64,000 nucleotides of DNA from Anabaena sp. 4-3 (GCF_001597745.1 NZ_LUHJ01000076.1:188620-252619), one strand, 5' to 3'. Positions 9,619-20,190 are shown, counted from the stretch's first letter. Notes: generated by a model not told the origin, from the letters alone. A program made the numbers and translations.

Positions 9619-10344
9619 ATGAGTTTGGAGCAGAAACGACGCGCTCTAATTACTGGGGCGAGTAGTGGAATTGGAAAAGCAACGGCCTTAGCCTTTGCAC
9701 AAGCAGGAATAGATATTGCTTTAGTGAGCCGTTCTCTAGATAAGTTAGAGACTGTAGCAGAAGCAACCAAACATACTGGAGTTACAGCCAAAGTGTATGC
9801 TGTAGACTTAGCTGAGGTATCGCAAGTACAAACAAAAATGCAAGCGATCGCCGATGATTTTGGAGAGATAGATATCCTCGTAAATAATGCCGGTATAGGA
9901 TACACAAACACTCTCAGTCAAACCACTTTAGAAGACTGGCAGCAAGTGATCAATTTAAACCTGACTAGCGTCTTTGAGTGTATTAAAGGTATTTTGCCGG
10001 GAATGCGCGCTAGAGGTAATGGCACAATCATCAATGTCGCCTCCATCGCTGCCAAACAAGCTTTTCCTAACTGGGGAGCCTATTGTGTGAGTAAAGCTGG
10101 TTTACTAGCCCTTGCTCAAACTTTGGCGCAAGAAGAACGCCCTCAAGGTATTCGTGTCACAACGATTTGTCCTGGTGCAGTCAACACTGAACTGTGGGAC
10201 ACAGAAACCGTTGATGCTGACTTTGACCGTTCCCAAATGCTCACCCCAGAAATTGTGGCCCAGTCAATTCTTCATACTGCTTTATTACCACCACAAGCAG
10301 TGATTAACGAATTGATTCTCATGCCCAGCGCAGGTGCGCTTTAA
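9619..10344 (+). CDS. Short-chain dehydrogenase/reductase (SDR family)
   Basis: The protein has 241 residues from the ATG preceded by GAGAGAGG. It is a classical SDR: cofactor motif TGASSGIG at 12-19, NNAG at 89-92, catalytic S142, Y155 and K159 (WGAYCVSK). The first loop (SRSLDKL) has an Arg after the Ser, which often goes with NADP(H). It could be a FabG-like ketoreductase or an alcohol dehydrogenase; the substrate is unknown. It sits in the conserved ado-aar-accA-SDR-folE neighbourhood, so a link to fatty aldehyde or fatty acid metabolism is a reasonable inference. Confidence 0.92.
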   Translation: MSLEQKRRALITGASSGIGKATALAFAQAGIDIALVSRSLDKLETVAEATKHTGVTAKVYAVDLAEVSQVQTKMQAIADDFGEIDILVNNAGIGYTNTLSQTTLEDWQQVINLNLTSVFECIKGILPGMRARGNGTIINVASIAAKQAFPNWGAYCVSKAGLLALAQTLAQEERPQGIRVTTICPGAVNTELWDTETVDADFDRSQMLTPEIVAQSILHTALLPPQAVINELILMPSAGAL

Positions 10345-10436
10345 TTAGTCCTTTGTTGGTCATTTGTTTATTACAACCCATGACCAATGACTAATGACTC
10401 ACAACTCACGATAAACCATAACCAAGTATTGATATC

Positions 10437-11144
10437 ATGACTATTGCTAGTTCCAACGGTTCCAATCGCGCTCAGTCTCCTTTGATTCCCGATTTGGCAG
10501 AAGCCATCAACACCAGACCAGACCGCAACACCCACGATGGCAAGCAACCCGATTTGCATCAGCCTTCAGAGGAACAGATGGCGCAAATGATGGAGGCCGT
10601 GAGAGCAATATTAGTAGGTGTAGGAGAAGACCCAGAACGGGAAGGTCTATTGAAGACACCCAAGCGAGTTGCAGAAGCAATGCGGTTTTTGACCAGTGGC
10701 TACAACCAATCGTTAGAAGAACTCATCAATGGAGCCGTGTTTGATGAAGGGCATAACGAGATGGTATTAGTCCGGGATATTAACTTCTTTAGCCTGTGCG
10801 AACACCACATGTTACCCTTCATGGGTAGAGCGCACGTTGCTTACATTCCTAACCAGAAGGTTGTGGGACTAAGTAAACTAGCCCGTATTGTCGAGATGTA
10901 TTCCCGTCGCTTGCAAGTCCAAGAAAGGCTGACTCGCCAAGTTGCCGAAGCCATTCAAACCATCTTAGAACCGCAAGGTGTAGCAGTAGTCATGGAAGCC
11001 ACCCATATGTGCATGGTGATGCGGGGTGTGCAGAAACCCGGCTCTTGGACTGTCACCAGTGCAATGGTTGGCATATTCCAAGAAGACCAAAAAACCCGCG
11101 AAGAATTCTTGAACTTGATTCGTCATCAAGCAGCATTCTTTTAG
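10437..11144 (+). CDS. folE: GTP cyclohydrolase I
   Basis: The protein has 235 residues. It catalyses GTP to dihydroneopterin triphosphate, the first step of folate and pterin synthesis. Zinc ligands are in place: C121 and H124 in [10 protein letters not shown] and C192 in THMCMVMRG. The substrate-binding segment GVQKPGSWT follows. The first ~45 residues are a poorly conserved, hydrophilic extension common in cyanobacterial homologues. It is on the same strand as, and 92 bases after, the SDR gene; the gap holds TAATGAC-type heptamers. Confidence 0.97.
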   Translation: MTIASSNGSNRAQSPLIPDLAEAINTRPDRNTHDGKQPDLHQPSEEQMAQMMEAVRAILVGVGEDPEREGLLKTPKRVAEAMRFLTSGYNQSLEELINGAVFDEGHNEMVLVRDINFFSLCEHHMLPFMGRAHVAYIPNQKVVGLSKLARIVEMYSRRLQVQERLTRQVAEAIQTILEPQGVAVVMEATHMCMVMRGVQKPGSWTVTSAMVGIFQEDQKTREEFLNLIRHQAAFF

Positions 11145-11745
11145 GGAATCGGGAATCGGGAATGGGGACTGGGAACTGATATGAGTATTCTCCCAGGCTC
11201 CCCCTGTTTTCCCTGTCATAGTTGTATAATTTGCATCTTTCACTTTTCTGTATCTGTCGTCTCCGCAATTCATCATTACCGCATAGCGATCGCTGATATC
11301 TTGCACCATTCTCAGTAAGCTCCAGGCGATGCACAGCCAAGAACCTAAAACTAAGGCTTTGAGCAACTTGCAAGCAACGCCCACCCTCCAAAAATTATCA
11401 TCAAGGAACAGGTGCAAGATGTGTGTTAAGCAGGTATCTTGAAATTTTATACTCATATTCAGAAATATCTAATTCCCAATTCTGCTGTTTCACGCTATAC
11501 TAATTTTTAGTGTTTCCACAGATACGAACTACATATTACGATCAGTGTAGTCAGCTAAATATCCAATTTACTTAAATTCCCTACTGTTGCCGATGAGATT
11601 TATTCATCGTGGTTGACAGCAGCACCATAGCTTATATGTAAATTATTTTCATACCTAAATTCAGCAACTCTAATTTCCCTATTATCACAGTGGCTATGAC
11701 TCAGATAAATCGTTTAATGAACGTAGTATCCTCTGAGGTAATGCT
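11145..11745. other. Gene-free gap before the helicase gene
   Basis: No convincing gene is seen. A minus-strand frame (starting at 11456) begins with plausible hydrophobic residues but then runs through repeats and the antisense of folE, so it is not called. The last 200 bases are AT-rich and probably carry the promoter of the helicase operon; TGAGGT about 8 bases before its ATG is the likely ribosome site. Confidence 0.55.
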
Positions 11746-14082
11746 ATGGGAAATTGTACTGTAATAATTGTACGTGCTGCTTTTAGAGAAATTCAAAAGC
11801 TTTCTTACGTCTATTTTCAAGATGTAGCAGAAATCCTCACACAAATGAGTGAATGTAATCTTGGAGAATATCGAAAACTAGAAGGCTATGAAAATTTATG
11901 GAGAACAAAAAGAAAAGATGTTAGAGTCATTTGGGAAAGGTTGAACTCAAATGTATTTTTAATAATTAAAGCAGGTTTAAGAAAAAATGTTTATAAAAAC
12001 ATAATTGAAAACAGGGATAGAAATCAACCGCTAACATTAGCTGATGTATTGGAAATAGATGAAAGGAAAGTAGAAGATATTCCTACATATAAATGGCACA
12101 ATTATCAATCTGACTCTTGGTACGAATTTGTTTATGGCGGCTATTTATATTCTCCAGTTTTGACGAATGAACAGAAAAGAATTTTTGCTGAACTACAAAC
12201 AAGCTCGTCTAAAATATCATCAAATTTTACCAATATCAATAGCCTTTTAATACAAAGTGCGCCAGGTACAGGCAAGACTGTATGTGCTGCTTTAATTGCT
12301 TGTGAACTTTATCGCGATAATTGGAATATTGTTCTGATACTTCCTGCTAATTTATGTGATGATATTAGGAAATTTACAGAAATCAAGAAAATTATAGCTG
12401 AAGAACCGAAAAATTTCTTTATAGGAACTTTTACTGAATGGCTTTCTCAATCTGCACCTGATATATACCAAAAAATTGCCACAACATCAGAAGAATTATC
12501 TGCTCTACAAGCAGAAGCACGTCGAAGAGTTCATGATATTCCCCGTTCTCAATATATTGGATATCGAGAATTAATTTTATATAGAAGCTTTGTAATCAAC
12601 AGGCATAAATCTAACCAATCTAAGCATCCAATTTATTATGAAAATGAATCTTTAATAAACCAATTAAAAACCATTAATGAGAATAACCGAATTTCTCAAC
12701 TGGCAGGCAAGAGAAATTGGATAGAGGGAGTATATCTAATTACCGAAAATGCTCATAATTTCCCAAATGCAAATAGAACGATTTTTATATTTGATGAAGC
12801 CCAAGATTATCTCATAGATGAACTGTGGGCTATCATCAAAATGCTGGAGAGATGGCAAACAGAATATTACCATACTTCTGTGCTTTGTTTATTAGGTGAT
12901 ATGAATCAAAGAATTCAACCTGTAAACTTCGACTGGGGACAGTTACAATTAAATAAAAGAAAATGTTTACAATACAATTATCGCAACACTAAATTTATCT
13001 TAAAATTTGCTAATACTTTTCATAGGTTTGCACAAAAAGCAAATTCAGGAAGAAAAAGATTACCTGAAATCAGCAATCCTGAAAATACTTTTGAGGTTGG
13101 TGAACCTGTAAGACTTTTAGAATGCAATTCTCAGGCGGAAGCACTAGAAATTTTGGAAATTCTGAGTAAAAAATTTCTATATATCTCATCTTTAGAGCAG
13201 CGTTCTCTTCTTAGGCGTGTCTCTAGTCGAGTGAAAATAATTTATAAGAATGTTCCAGAAAATTATAAAAATCTTCCTGGCTTAGACTATTTAAATGTTC
13301 AACAAGCTAAAGGTAGAGAATTTGATGTTTGTGTAGCTTTTTGTGTCTTTAATGGTCAGGGATTACCGACATTTGAAGAAGCAAATAATTGGTACACAAT
13401 TTTCACTAGACCTCGTTATAGATTATTGATAATTGCAATTACTGATGAAATCGAGAGAATTGGAAGATTACATTTTCAGGAATGTCAATGTTCCACATCC
13501 CAAAATTTAGAAGCTCTGGATTGGATTATTGAATGGGCGAATGGAGAAAACTTATTTCTAGATATAGACGTTGTATGTGATTTTATTTATGAAGGTTTGA
13601 AAAGCCATCCCTTGCAAATTTCCTGGGATACTTATGCTGCATTGAGACTAGCAAGAGTTGATTTAAAAAAACTTGCAGAAATCGAAAATAATGCTATAAG
13701 AATTATCCAGAGTCAGCCTAATCATCTGATACATGAGGAATTGTTAAAAGCTGATAACATTCTCAGCTTAGTTGATAAAATTCCTCTTAAATGCCTACTG
13801 TTACGGGCTTTAGGTAATTATTGGCAAGCCATCAAAGAAGCTGCACCACTAAAAGATATAGATTTTCAAGAATATCAGAATTTAATCTTAAGGATTGCAG
13901 ATGAACTTGAAAATAAAGGAATGTTGTATGAAGCTGCACGAGTACGTACCAAGATAGGAATAGAAATGCCTGAACATTTTCCATTTAGACAGGAAATATC
14001 AAACCAAGATGGTTCTTTAGTATCCTTACTTTGTCAGGCAGCTATAGATAAACTTTATTATAAAGAGATAAATCATGGATAA
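11746..14082 (+). CDS. RelE-like domain fused to SF1 (UvrD-like) helicase
   Basis: The protein has 778 residues. Residues about 5-88 read like a RelE/ParE toxin fold (hydrophobic first strand, helical pair, then LGEYRKLEG, RVIWERL, NVFLIIKAGLRKNVYKNI). A superfamily 1 helicase core follows. Its parts are Walker A SAPGTGKT at 171-178, Walker B IFIFDEAQD at 346-353 and motif III LLGDMNQ near 385. Motif IV is NYRNT at 411, motif V QQAKGREFD at 519-527 and motif VI TIFTRPRYRLLI near 551. The remaining ~200 residues are helical and unassigned. The gene is visibly AT-richer than its neighbours and overlaps the next gene by 8 bases. Possible role: phage defence or stress-induced RNA/DNA processing. 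This is inferred, not known. Confidence 0.85.
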   Translation: MGNCTVIIVRAAFREIQKLSYVYFQDVAEILTQMSECNLGEYRKLEGYENLWRTKRKDVRVIWERLNSNVFLIIKAGLRKNVYKNIIENRDRNQPLTLADVLEIDERKVEDIPTYKWHNYQSDSWYEFVYGGYLYSPVLTNEQKRIFAELQTSSSKISSNFTNINSLLIQSAPGTGKTVCAALIACELYRDNWNIVLILPANLCDDIRKFTEIKKIIAEEPKNFFIGTFTEWLSQSAPDIYQKIATTSEELSALQAEARRRVHDIPRSQYIGYRELILYRSFVINRHKSNQSKHPIYYENESLINQLKTINENNRISQLAGKRNWIEGVYLITENAHNFPNANRTIFIFDEAQDYLIDELWAIIKMLERWQTEYYHTSVLCLLGDMNQRIQPVNFDWGQLQLNKRKCLQYNYRNTKFILKFANTFHRFAQKANSGRKRLPEISNPENTFEVGEPVRLLECNSQAEALEILEILSKKFLYISSLEQRSLLRRVSSRVKIIYKNVPENYKNLPGLDYLNVQQAKGREFDVCVAFCVFNGQGLPTFEEANNWYTIFTRPRYRLLIIAITDEIERIGRLHFQECQCSTSQNLEALDWIIEWANGENLFLDIDVVCDFIYEGLKSHPLQISWDTYAALRLARVDLKKLAEIENNAIRIIQSQPNHLIHEELLKADNILSLVDKIPLKCLLLRALGNYWQAIKEAAPLKDIDFQEYQNLILRIADELENKGMLYEAARVRTKIGIEMPEHFPFRQEISNQDGSLVSLLCQAAIDKLYYKEINHG

Positions 14083-14650
14083 AAGCTACTCTACAGATTT
14101 ACAAGTTGCTGAAGACTTGGAAAATTTAGTAAACATTATCAATAAATCTATAGAGAGTGCGGAAAGGACTTTAAAAAAAGCTCAGGAAATAGATGAAGTT
14201 AAGGAATTAATTGCCGAAATTCATTCTAGTCGGGAAGCACTCCTAAAAGTTGAAGAATCTATCAAACAGATTGAAGCTACCGCCAACATTCTGTTGACAC
14301 AATCACAAAGTATTCAGGTAAATTTAGAAGAGACAATAGCCAAATCTTCTCAAAATGTTGATTATATACAGAAATTTTTACAAGAAATTAATTCTATTGG
14401 AGGTTTAGAAAAAATTGGAATTTTGCTGCAAGAAATGCAGAATACACGCTTAAATTTAAAACAATCAGAACAACAGTTATTAAATACACAGGAAAATTTA
14501 GTTGCAATCAAAGGATTGGAAGATTATCTTAATAACTTTCAAAGTATTCGCAATCGGAGACAGCTTTGGCAATTTCTGACAAGAGAATTGGGATTTCTAG
14601 GAGTGATTGTCTACTTACTCAGCTTAATTACTCCCAGTCGAAAAAAGTAA
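14075..14650 (+). CDS. Coiled-coil protein with C-terminal membrane helix, partner of the helicase
   Basis: The protein has 191 residues, and its start overlaps the end of the helicase gene, so the two are surely co-translated. Residues about 10-165 are a long Glu/Lys/Gln-rich coiled coil. A hydrophobic stretch at about 172-187 (GFLGVIVYLLSLITP) followed by SRKK looks like a tail anchor with the coil in the cytoplasm. I do not recognise a family. By context it may tether or sense for the helicase, or act as a membrane effector. Base composition matches the helicase gene and differs from the flanks. Confidence 0.8.
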   Translation: MDKSYSTDLQVAEDLENLVNIINKSIESAERTLKKAQEIDEVKELIAEIHSSREALLKVEESIKQIEATANILLTQSQSIQVNLEETIAKSSQNVDYIQKFLQEINSIGGLEKIGILLQEMQNTRLNLKQSEQQLLNTQENLVAIKGLEDYLNNFQSIRNRRQLWQFLTRELGFLGVIVYLLSLITPSRKK

Positions 14651-14652
14651 TC

Positions 14653-14760
14653 AGGACTTACGTAACTGGTATCAGACTATAGCTCGTAGTAGGGGCGGGT
14701 TGATAAACAATTCCGTATATCTACAGATTTACTCTTTTAACCCGCCCCTACTTTAGTCCT
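14653..14760. mobile_element. MITE-like inverted-repeat element between convergent genes
   Basis: AGGACTTACG at the left and TAGTCCT at the right are related to the ends of the element at 4573-4707. An exact 14-base inner inverted repeat is formed by 14688-14701 (AGTAGGGGCGGGTT) and 14739-14752. There is no reading frame. Because it fills the whole gap between two converging genes, the hairpin may also serve as a two-way terminator. Confidence 0.6.
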
Positions 14761-14761
14761 A

Positions 14762-15766
14762 TTATTTGACAAACTGGGGCATAATTTCGGCGGCTGTAAA
14801 TATGCCGTGAATGCCTCGTTGATGCAATTGCATACCAGCTTTAAGATAACCAAAAGCGGGGCCGCACACATTAGCAGCCATGCTGGTTTCATCACCTAAA
14901 GTGAAGGTATGGGTGGAGATTTTACCCTCAAAAGTGCGTCCTGTAACTTTAACATTGGTGCTGAGGGGTTTTTTCGGGTTGCGGGTATCAACTACACCGC
15001 CAACAGTCACGCGATCGCGCTCTACAATCCCGGCTAACTCTAGCATGATATCATCGGCGTGTTCCATATTTTTCAAGGTCAGCACACCGTTAGTTTTATC
15101 TAGTAAAGCTTCTACCTCTGCGTCAGTCATTGCCCGTGCAGCTTCTACTGTATAACCAGGGATATGACCAATATCTTCTCGCACAGTGGCGCGGTAAGCT
15201 TCCCAATTGGCAATTCCCACGCCAAAAGTAATTTCTACTTGATGAATTTCCGCGTAGCTTTGGGCAGCTAAGGCGGCGGCGGCGGTTAACAGTCCGGGGG
15301 TAGCACCACATCCTGTCATGTAGGTAATTCCTGCTGCTTGCAGTTCATCTTTCATCGTAATTAGTTGTTCTACAGCACTGGTGCGTTTAATCGCATCCAC
15401 CAGCACACCACGCCAACCAGATTTAATAAACTGCCGCGCTACGGAAGGGATAAAGTCATTGGGTAGGTTGGGTAAAGCGAGAAAATACCCGTCTACAGGT
15501 TGGCTACTGTCGATTAAATCTTGAATACTGTTGTTAGTTAAATTACCGACTGGTTCTAAATAACCTATTGAACCTTGAGACTGGTAGACAGCAATGCAAT
15601 CTTTAAAGTTTAAACCTTCAGCTGCGTAAGCGTAACCTTTTTGGTCTGCCACGGCTACCAAGTTCATTTCTCGTTTACCTGCAAGTAGCTTGGCGGCTGC
15701 TTGTCCGAGTCCACCGAAACCCAAGACTCCTACACGTATAGCTGGCGTAATATTTGCTGTACTCAT
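14762..15766 (-). CDS. Saccharopine-dehydrogenase-like oxidoreductase
   Basis: The protein has 334 residues from the ATG at MSTANITP; a TTG two codons upstream is an unlikely alternative. Residues 13-20 (LGFGGLGQ) begin a Rossmann dinucleotide-binding fold. The central segment ([16 protein letters not shown]) and the rest resemble cyanobacterial proteins annotated as saccharopine dehydrogenase-like. Lysine breakdown through saccharopine is not expected in cyanobacteria, so the substrate is unclear. The protein lacks signal peptide and membrane segments. It is convergent with the helicase unit and separated from it only by the MITE-like element. Confidence 0.8.
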   Translation of the reverse strand: MSTANITPAIRVGVLGFGGLGQAAAKLLAGKREMNLVAVADQKGYAYAAEGLNFKDCIAVYQSQGSIGYLEPVGNLTNNSIQDLIDSSQPVDGYFLALPNLPNDFIPSVARQFIKSGWRGVLVDAIKRTSAVEQLITMKDELQAAGITYMTGCGATPGLLTAAAALAAQSYAEIHQVEITFGVGIANWEAYRATVREDIGHIPGYTVEAARAMTDAEVEALLDKTNGVLTLKNMEHADDIMLELAGIVERDRVTVGGVVDTRNPKKPLSTNVKVTGRTFEGKISTHTFTLGDETSMAANVCGPAFGYLKAGMQLHQRGIHGIFTAAEIMPQFVK

Positions 15767-16008
15767 AGTCAATTACTGAAGTTGAATCTCCAGCTTTGAG
15801 GATGCACTATCTCAGTTTGTCACTGATGGCGATCGCTCAATGCTATAAAGGTTAATTATGCTGCATTATATTGGTTTCTTCTCCTACCAAATTGGTTTTT
15901 TCACCAGAAATTCTTTCTCAGTCATAGGCTTGAGCTAATTTTGACAGTTGATGTATGTCGGATAATTAGTGGATAATCAATTGCCACAATCGAGTAAACG
16001 CCAAACAG

Positions 16009-16989
16009 ATGCACCACGCCGACAAAAAAAGCGCTCTCAAATTTTTAGACTTGTTTTGTGGAATTGGCGGGTTTCGTGTTGCGGCTGAAATGGTTTGCCA
16101 ACAACTTAATCTTCAACCCGTCTGCGTTTTTTCCAGTGATATAGATCCTGACGCTCAAAAAGCTTATGCAGCAAACTTTAGCGAGAAGCCCGCAGGCGAC
16201 ATTACCCAGATAGACGCTCAACACATCCCTGAACATGATATTTTGTTCGCTGGGTTTCCCTGCCAACCCTTCAGTATATGCGGAGACATGAAAGGCTTTG
16301 ATGATATACGTGGGACTCTATTTTTTGAAATAGCCCGTATATTGCAAGCAAAACAGCCTCAAGCCTTTATCCTTGAGAATGTCAAACAGTTAAGAGGGCA
16401 TAATCAAGGGCAAACACTCAGAGTAATCATGGATACTCTTAGTAGCTTAGGGTACTACGCCGACTATCGGATTCTCAACGCGCTTGATTTTGGTGTGCCA
16501 CAGAAGCGCGAACGTATTTTTATTGTAGGCTTCCGCAACCGAGTTGATTTCATTTGGCCTGAAGGTGGTGTTCCGATGAAGCCACTGTCAGAAGTTCTGG
16601 AAGATAAAGTACCTGATTTTTATTACGCTTCCGAAAAAATTAGGAATAGTCGTCTAGAAAAACGAAAGGGAAAGCAGCAATATAGCGAAATAACTATCTG
16701 GCATGAAAATAAAGGCGGTAATATTAGTGCATATCCCTATTCTTGCGCCTTGAGAGCAGGAGCATCTTACAATTACCTGTTAGTCAATGGCGAAAGAAGA
16801 CTAACAGAACGGGAAATGTTACGACTTCAAGGTTTCCCTGATTCTTACAAAATAGTTGGCAGTTATCAAGCTGTGAGAAAACAAGCCGGTAATGCTGTGG
16901 CTGTTCCTTGTGTTGCGGCTGTTATCTGTTTGGTTATAGATGCAATGGCAAAAACTGTTATTGAATCTCAGAAGTTGTGTACAGTCTAG
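16009..16989 (+). CDS. DNA (cytosine-5) methyltransferase
   Basis: The protein has 326 residues with all main C5-methyltransferase motifs in order. They are I DLFCGIGGF (14-22), IV GFPCQPFS (82-89) with catalytic C85, VI ENV (123-125), VIII QKRERIF (165-171), IX LTEREMLRLQGFP (265-277) and X QAGNAVAVP (292-300). The target-recognition region between VIII and IX is short (about 195-262, containing GGNISAYPYSCALRAG). The recognition sequence cannot be told by eye. No obvious cognate endonuclease is seen, although a small unknown gene follows at once. It may be a solitary epigenetic methylase, as is common in Nostoc and Anabaena, or the remainder of a restriction-modification pair. Confidence 0.96.
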   Translation: MHHADKKSALKFLDLFCGIGGFRVAAEMVCQQLNLQPVCVFSSDIDPDAQKAYAANFSEKPAGDITQIDAQHIPEHDILFAGFPCQPFSICGDMKGFDDIRGTLFFEIARILQAKQPQAFILENVKQLRGHNQGQTLRVIMDTLSSLGYYADYRILNALDFGVPQKRERIFIVGFRNRVDFIWPEGGVPMKPLSEVLEDKVPDFYYASEKIRNSRLEKRKGKQQYSEITIWHENKGGNISAYPYSCALRAGASYNYLLVNGERRLTEREMLRLQGFPDSYKIVGSYQAVRKQAGNAVAVPCVAAVICLVIDAMAKTVIESQKLCTV

Positions 16990-17051
16990 AGCGATCGCCT
17001 ATCATTTACAATAAAAATGTCGCTATAGCCAATGTCACTAGGATAGAAAAA

Positions 17052-17489
17052 ATGAACTTTGAACAACTCAGTGGCAAAACAATAGAAATATCAGACATTA
17101 CAGGCTGGGACAAAAACGGACAAAAATTTTTAGTATCAAAAATTAGATCCAGAGACATTGCAGAAGATATTAAATCAAAAGTAGAAGATATTCTCAAGTT
17201 TGAGTATGAGCATAATGGAATCATCATCCCTTATGGTATGACTGCTACTCCTCAAACCATTAACATTTTTAAATGGGATGGTAAAAAGTTAGAAACTATC
17301 TATACTTTTCCAACTCATGAAGTTATGTCTGAGTACGATTCAGAGTTTGCAAACAAGAGGATTTCTGAATTTTATTTAGAGACATTAGTTGAGAGTTGGT
17401 TAAGAGATTTAGCATACCACTGGAAAACAGATAATCCCCCGAAAGCACAAGAGTTAGATTTTTTAGCCAACCTAGCGGATGCAGCGTAA
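17052..17489 (+). CDS. Small unknown protein downstream of the methyltransferase
   Basis: The protein has 145 residues from the ATG at MNFEQLSGKT; the frame is open upstream into the methyltransferase gene, but that part is not protein-like. It is soluble and mixed alpha/beta. The segments YGMTATPQTINIFKWDGKKL and FYLETLVESWLRDLAYHW look like a small family common in cyanobacteria that I recall as having no assigned function. The order of strands and acidic residues might hide a nuclease-type fold, but no PD-(D/E)XK motif is clear. Being 62 bases after the methyltransferase stop and on the same strand suggests co-transcription. Confidence 0.75.
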   Translation: MNFEQLSGKTIEISDITGWDKNGQKFLVSKIRSRDIAEDIKSKVEDILKFEYEHNGIIIPYGMTATPQTINIFKWDGKKLETIYTFPTHEVMSEYDSEFANKRISEFYLETLVESWLRDLAYHWKTDNPPKAQELDFLANLADAA

Positions 17490-17573
17490 TTAAAGGGATG
17501 ATATCTAGTGGTAATACTTTATATTGAAACTAATTTTTTTAGGCGATCGCATCCCCCAATTTCTTTACACACC

Positions 17574-18152
17574 CTAATTCAATTTCAGAAATCTTTTAAT
17601 TTTTTGACACCATTTCCCTAATAAAGATTTAGGCGCAGATTTATACTTAATCCGGGAACCATAAGCCGTTTTTGGGATTTTACCCTCTAACTGTGCGGCT
17701 TTATTTAAATCTGATGTGGCTCTATATTCATAACCTAATTGTGAGCAAACAAACCCACGGGATTTATAAGCAGCAGCATAGCGAGGGTTGAGCCTAATTG
17801 CTTGGGTGAAATAATCCAGTGCTTGTTGATATTCTCCTTTAGCGACACTCTCCACACCGTAATTATAGAAAGTTTCTGCATCCCAACGATTGACGGTTAC
17901 TTGTGGAGAATTTTGTTGCACAGATGCAGCAGACTTGACAACAGGCGGATTTTGTGATTTTAGGAGATTATAAGCGGCGTTGATTTGTTTAATTTTTGTC
18001 TCTGCTTGTTGTTTCTGCTGGGGATTAGTAAAGCGATCGGGATGCCAAATTTTCACGAGTTGGCGGTAAGCTAGTTTGATCTCTATCTGCGATGCACCAG
18101 CTTTTAACCCTAGAATTTCATAAGCATGATTGATGTCAAAGCGATCGCGCAT
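17574..18152 (-). CDS. J-domain protein with TPR repeats
   Basis: The protein has 192 residues. The J-domain covers residues about 7-66 with the HPD tripeptide at 37-39, which stimulates an Hsp70 ATPase. After a Gln/Ser-rich linker there are about two TPR units (94-150: [24 protein letters not shown] and the next helix pair) and a basic C-terminal tail ([13 protein letters not shown]). This is a DnaJ-type co-chaperone with a protein-binding module. Its start lies only 26 bases from the divergent tocopherol cyclase start, so the two promoters must overlap. Confidence 0.9.
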   Translation of the reverse strand: MRDRFDINHAYEILGLKAGASQIEIKLAYRQLVKIWHPDRFTNPQQKQQAETKIKQINAAYNLLKSQNPPVVKSAASVQQNSPQVTVNRWDAETFYNYGVESVAKGEYQQALDYFTQAIRLNPRYAAAYKSRGFVCSQLGYEYRATSDLNKAAQLEGKIPKTAYGSRIKYKSAPKSLLGKWCQKIKRFLKLN

Positions 18153-18163
18153 ACTGAGAATAA

Positions 18164-19276
<1,113 letters not shown>

Positions 19277-19309
19277 AACTACTGCTATCATAATAGGTGC
19301 TTCGTAGTT

Positions 19310-19383
19310 GGGGCTGTAGCTCAGCTGGATAGAGCGAGCGCCTCCTAAGCGCTAGGTCGCCGGTTCGAATCTGGCCAGTCCCG
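19310..19383 (+). tRNA. trnR-CCU: tRNA-Arg (anticodon CCU)
   Basis: It folds as a full cloverleaf. The acceptor stem GGGGCTG pairs with CAGTCCC and is followed by discriminator G. The D-arm is GCTC/GAGC. The anticodon stem AGCGC/GCGCT closes the loop CTCCTAA, giving anticodon CCT. The variable loop has five bases, and the T-arm GCCGG/CTGGC holds the loop TTCGAAT. The length is 74 and the CCA end is not encoded. Confidence 0.97.
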
Positions 19384-19551
19384 TTATCAACCACTCATTC
19401 ACTCAAAGTATAGCGATGGCGCAAGCCCCACCCTAGGTGATCGCTATGCCGTTCTCTGGCAAAATTACTCAATATTTGCAAAAACACGCTAATACGCATT
19501 TAATTCTGTATTAATTAAATATGCAAATATCTATTTGGGTGAATTTGCCCG

Positions 19552-20190
19552 TTGAACATTGTTATTTTTCGGATTATTAGAAAAAATTATTTCCACAATC
19601 AACGAAGTTATAGAGCCTTGAAGAATAATCTATTGTTTAAAGGTAAGTCATTTCAGTTTGTGGTTCTGTTTATACCACTACTAATGTTTTTGGGATACCA
19701 AGAAGCCAAAAACAATGACAAACAACCCGAAGCAATCATAGTGTTAGGCGGTTCTACCAAACACCTAGAAAGAGAAAAGTTTACAGCTAAATTTGCTAGT
19801 CAGCATCCAAATTTACCTATTTTAATTTCTGGCGGTAGTCCGCCTACATTTACCAGACGGGTTTTTGCCAAAGCTGGCATTAATTCCCGGCGATTACATT
19901 TAGATTATGAAGCGGTAGATACAGTAACAAATTTTACCACTTTAGTAGATGATTTACAAGCTCGCAATATAAAGAGTGTGTATTTAATTACCTCAGATTA
20001 CCACATGCGCCGCGCCCGTGTAATTGGTGAGATAGTCTTGGGTAGTCGGGGAATTGGCTTTAAACCCATATCAGTACCTTCAGAAAACCCACCGGAACCG
20101 ATTCAAAAATCAGTCCGAGATGGAGCTAGAGCCTTGTTATGGGTAGCAACTGGTTACACAGGCGCGGATAAGAAAAAACACGGACAGTAG
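19552..20190 (+). CDS. YdcF-like protein (DUF218)
   Basis: The protein has 212 residues if translation begins at the TTG; no in-frame ATG lies before residue 45, so the start is uncertain. A single membrane helix at about 35-50 is followed by a DUF218 domain. Its signatures are AIIVLGGSTK (61-70), ILISGGSPP, and the TSDYHMRRA segment near residue 150. These are the conserved acidic, Ser and His positions of the SanA/YdcF family linked to cell-envelope metabolism. The membrane segment suggests a bitopic protein with the domain outside the cytoplasm. Enzymatic activity is unproven. Confidence 0.85.
   Translation: MNIVIFRIIRKNYFHNQRSYRALKNNLLFKGKSFQFVVLFIPLLMFLGYQEAKNNDKQPEAIIVLGGSTKHLEREKFTAKFASQHPNLPILISGGSPPTFTRRVFAKAGINSRRLHLDYEAVDTVTNFTTLVDDLQARNIKSVYLITSDYHMRRARVIGEIVLGSRGIGFKPISVPSENPPEPIQKSVRDGARALLWVATGYTGADKKKHGQ

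Noticed and set aside
10965..11456. Minus-strand frame of 163 codons
   Set aside because: Largely antisense to folE and to repeat sequence; only its first ~50 codons look slightly protein-like, with no recognisable motif.
11746..17489. An integrated prophage or genomic island with defined borders
   Set aside because: No integrase, tRNA-adjacent att repeat or phage structural gene; the housekeeping-like oxidoreductase lies in the middle, so only separate accessory units can be supported.
19384..19551. Possible second tRNA or attachment site beside tRNA-Arg
   Set aside because: No cloverleaf and no duplicated tRNA 3' end was found.
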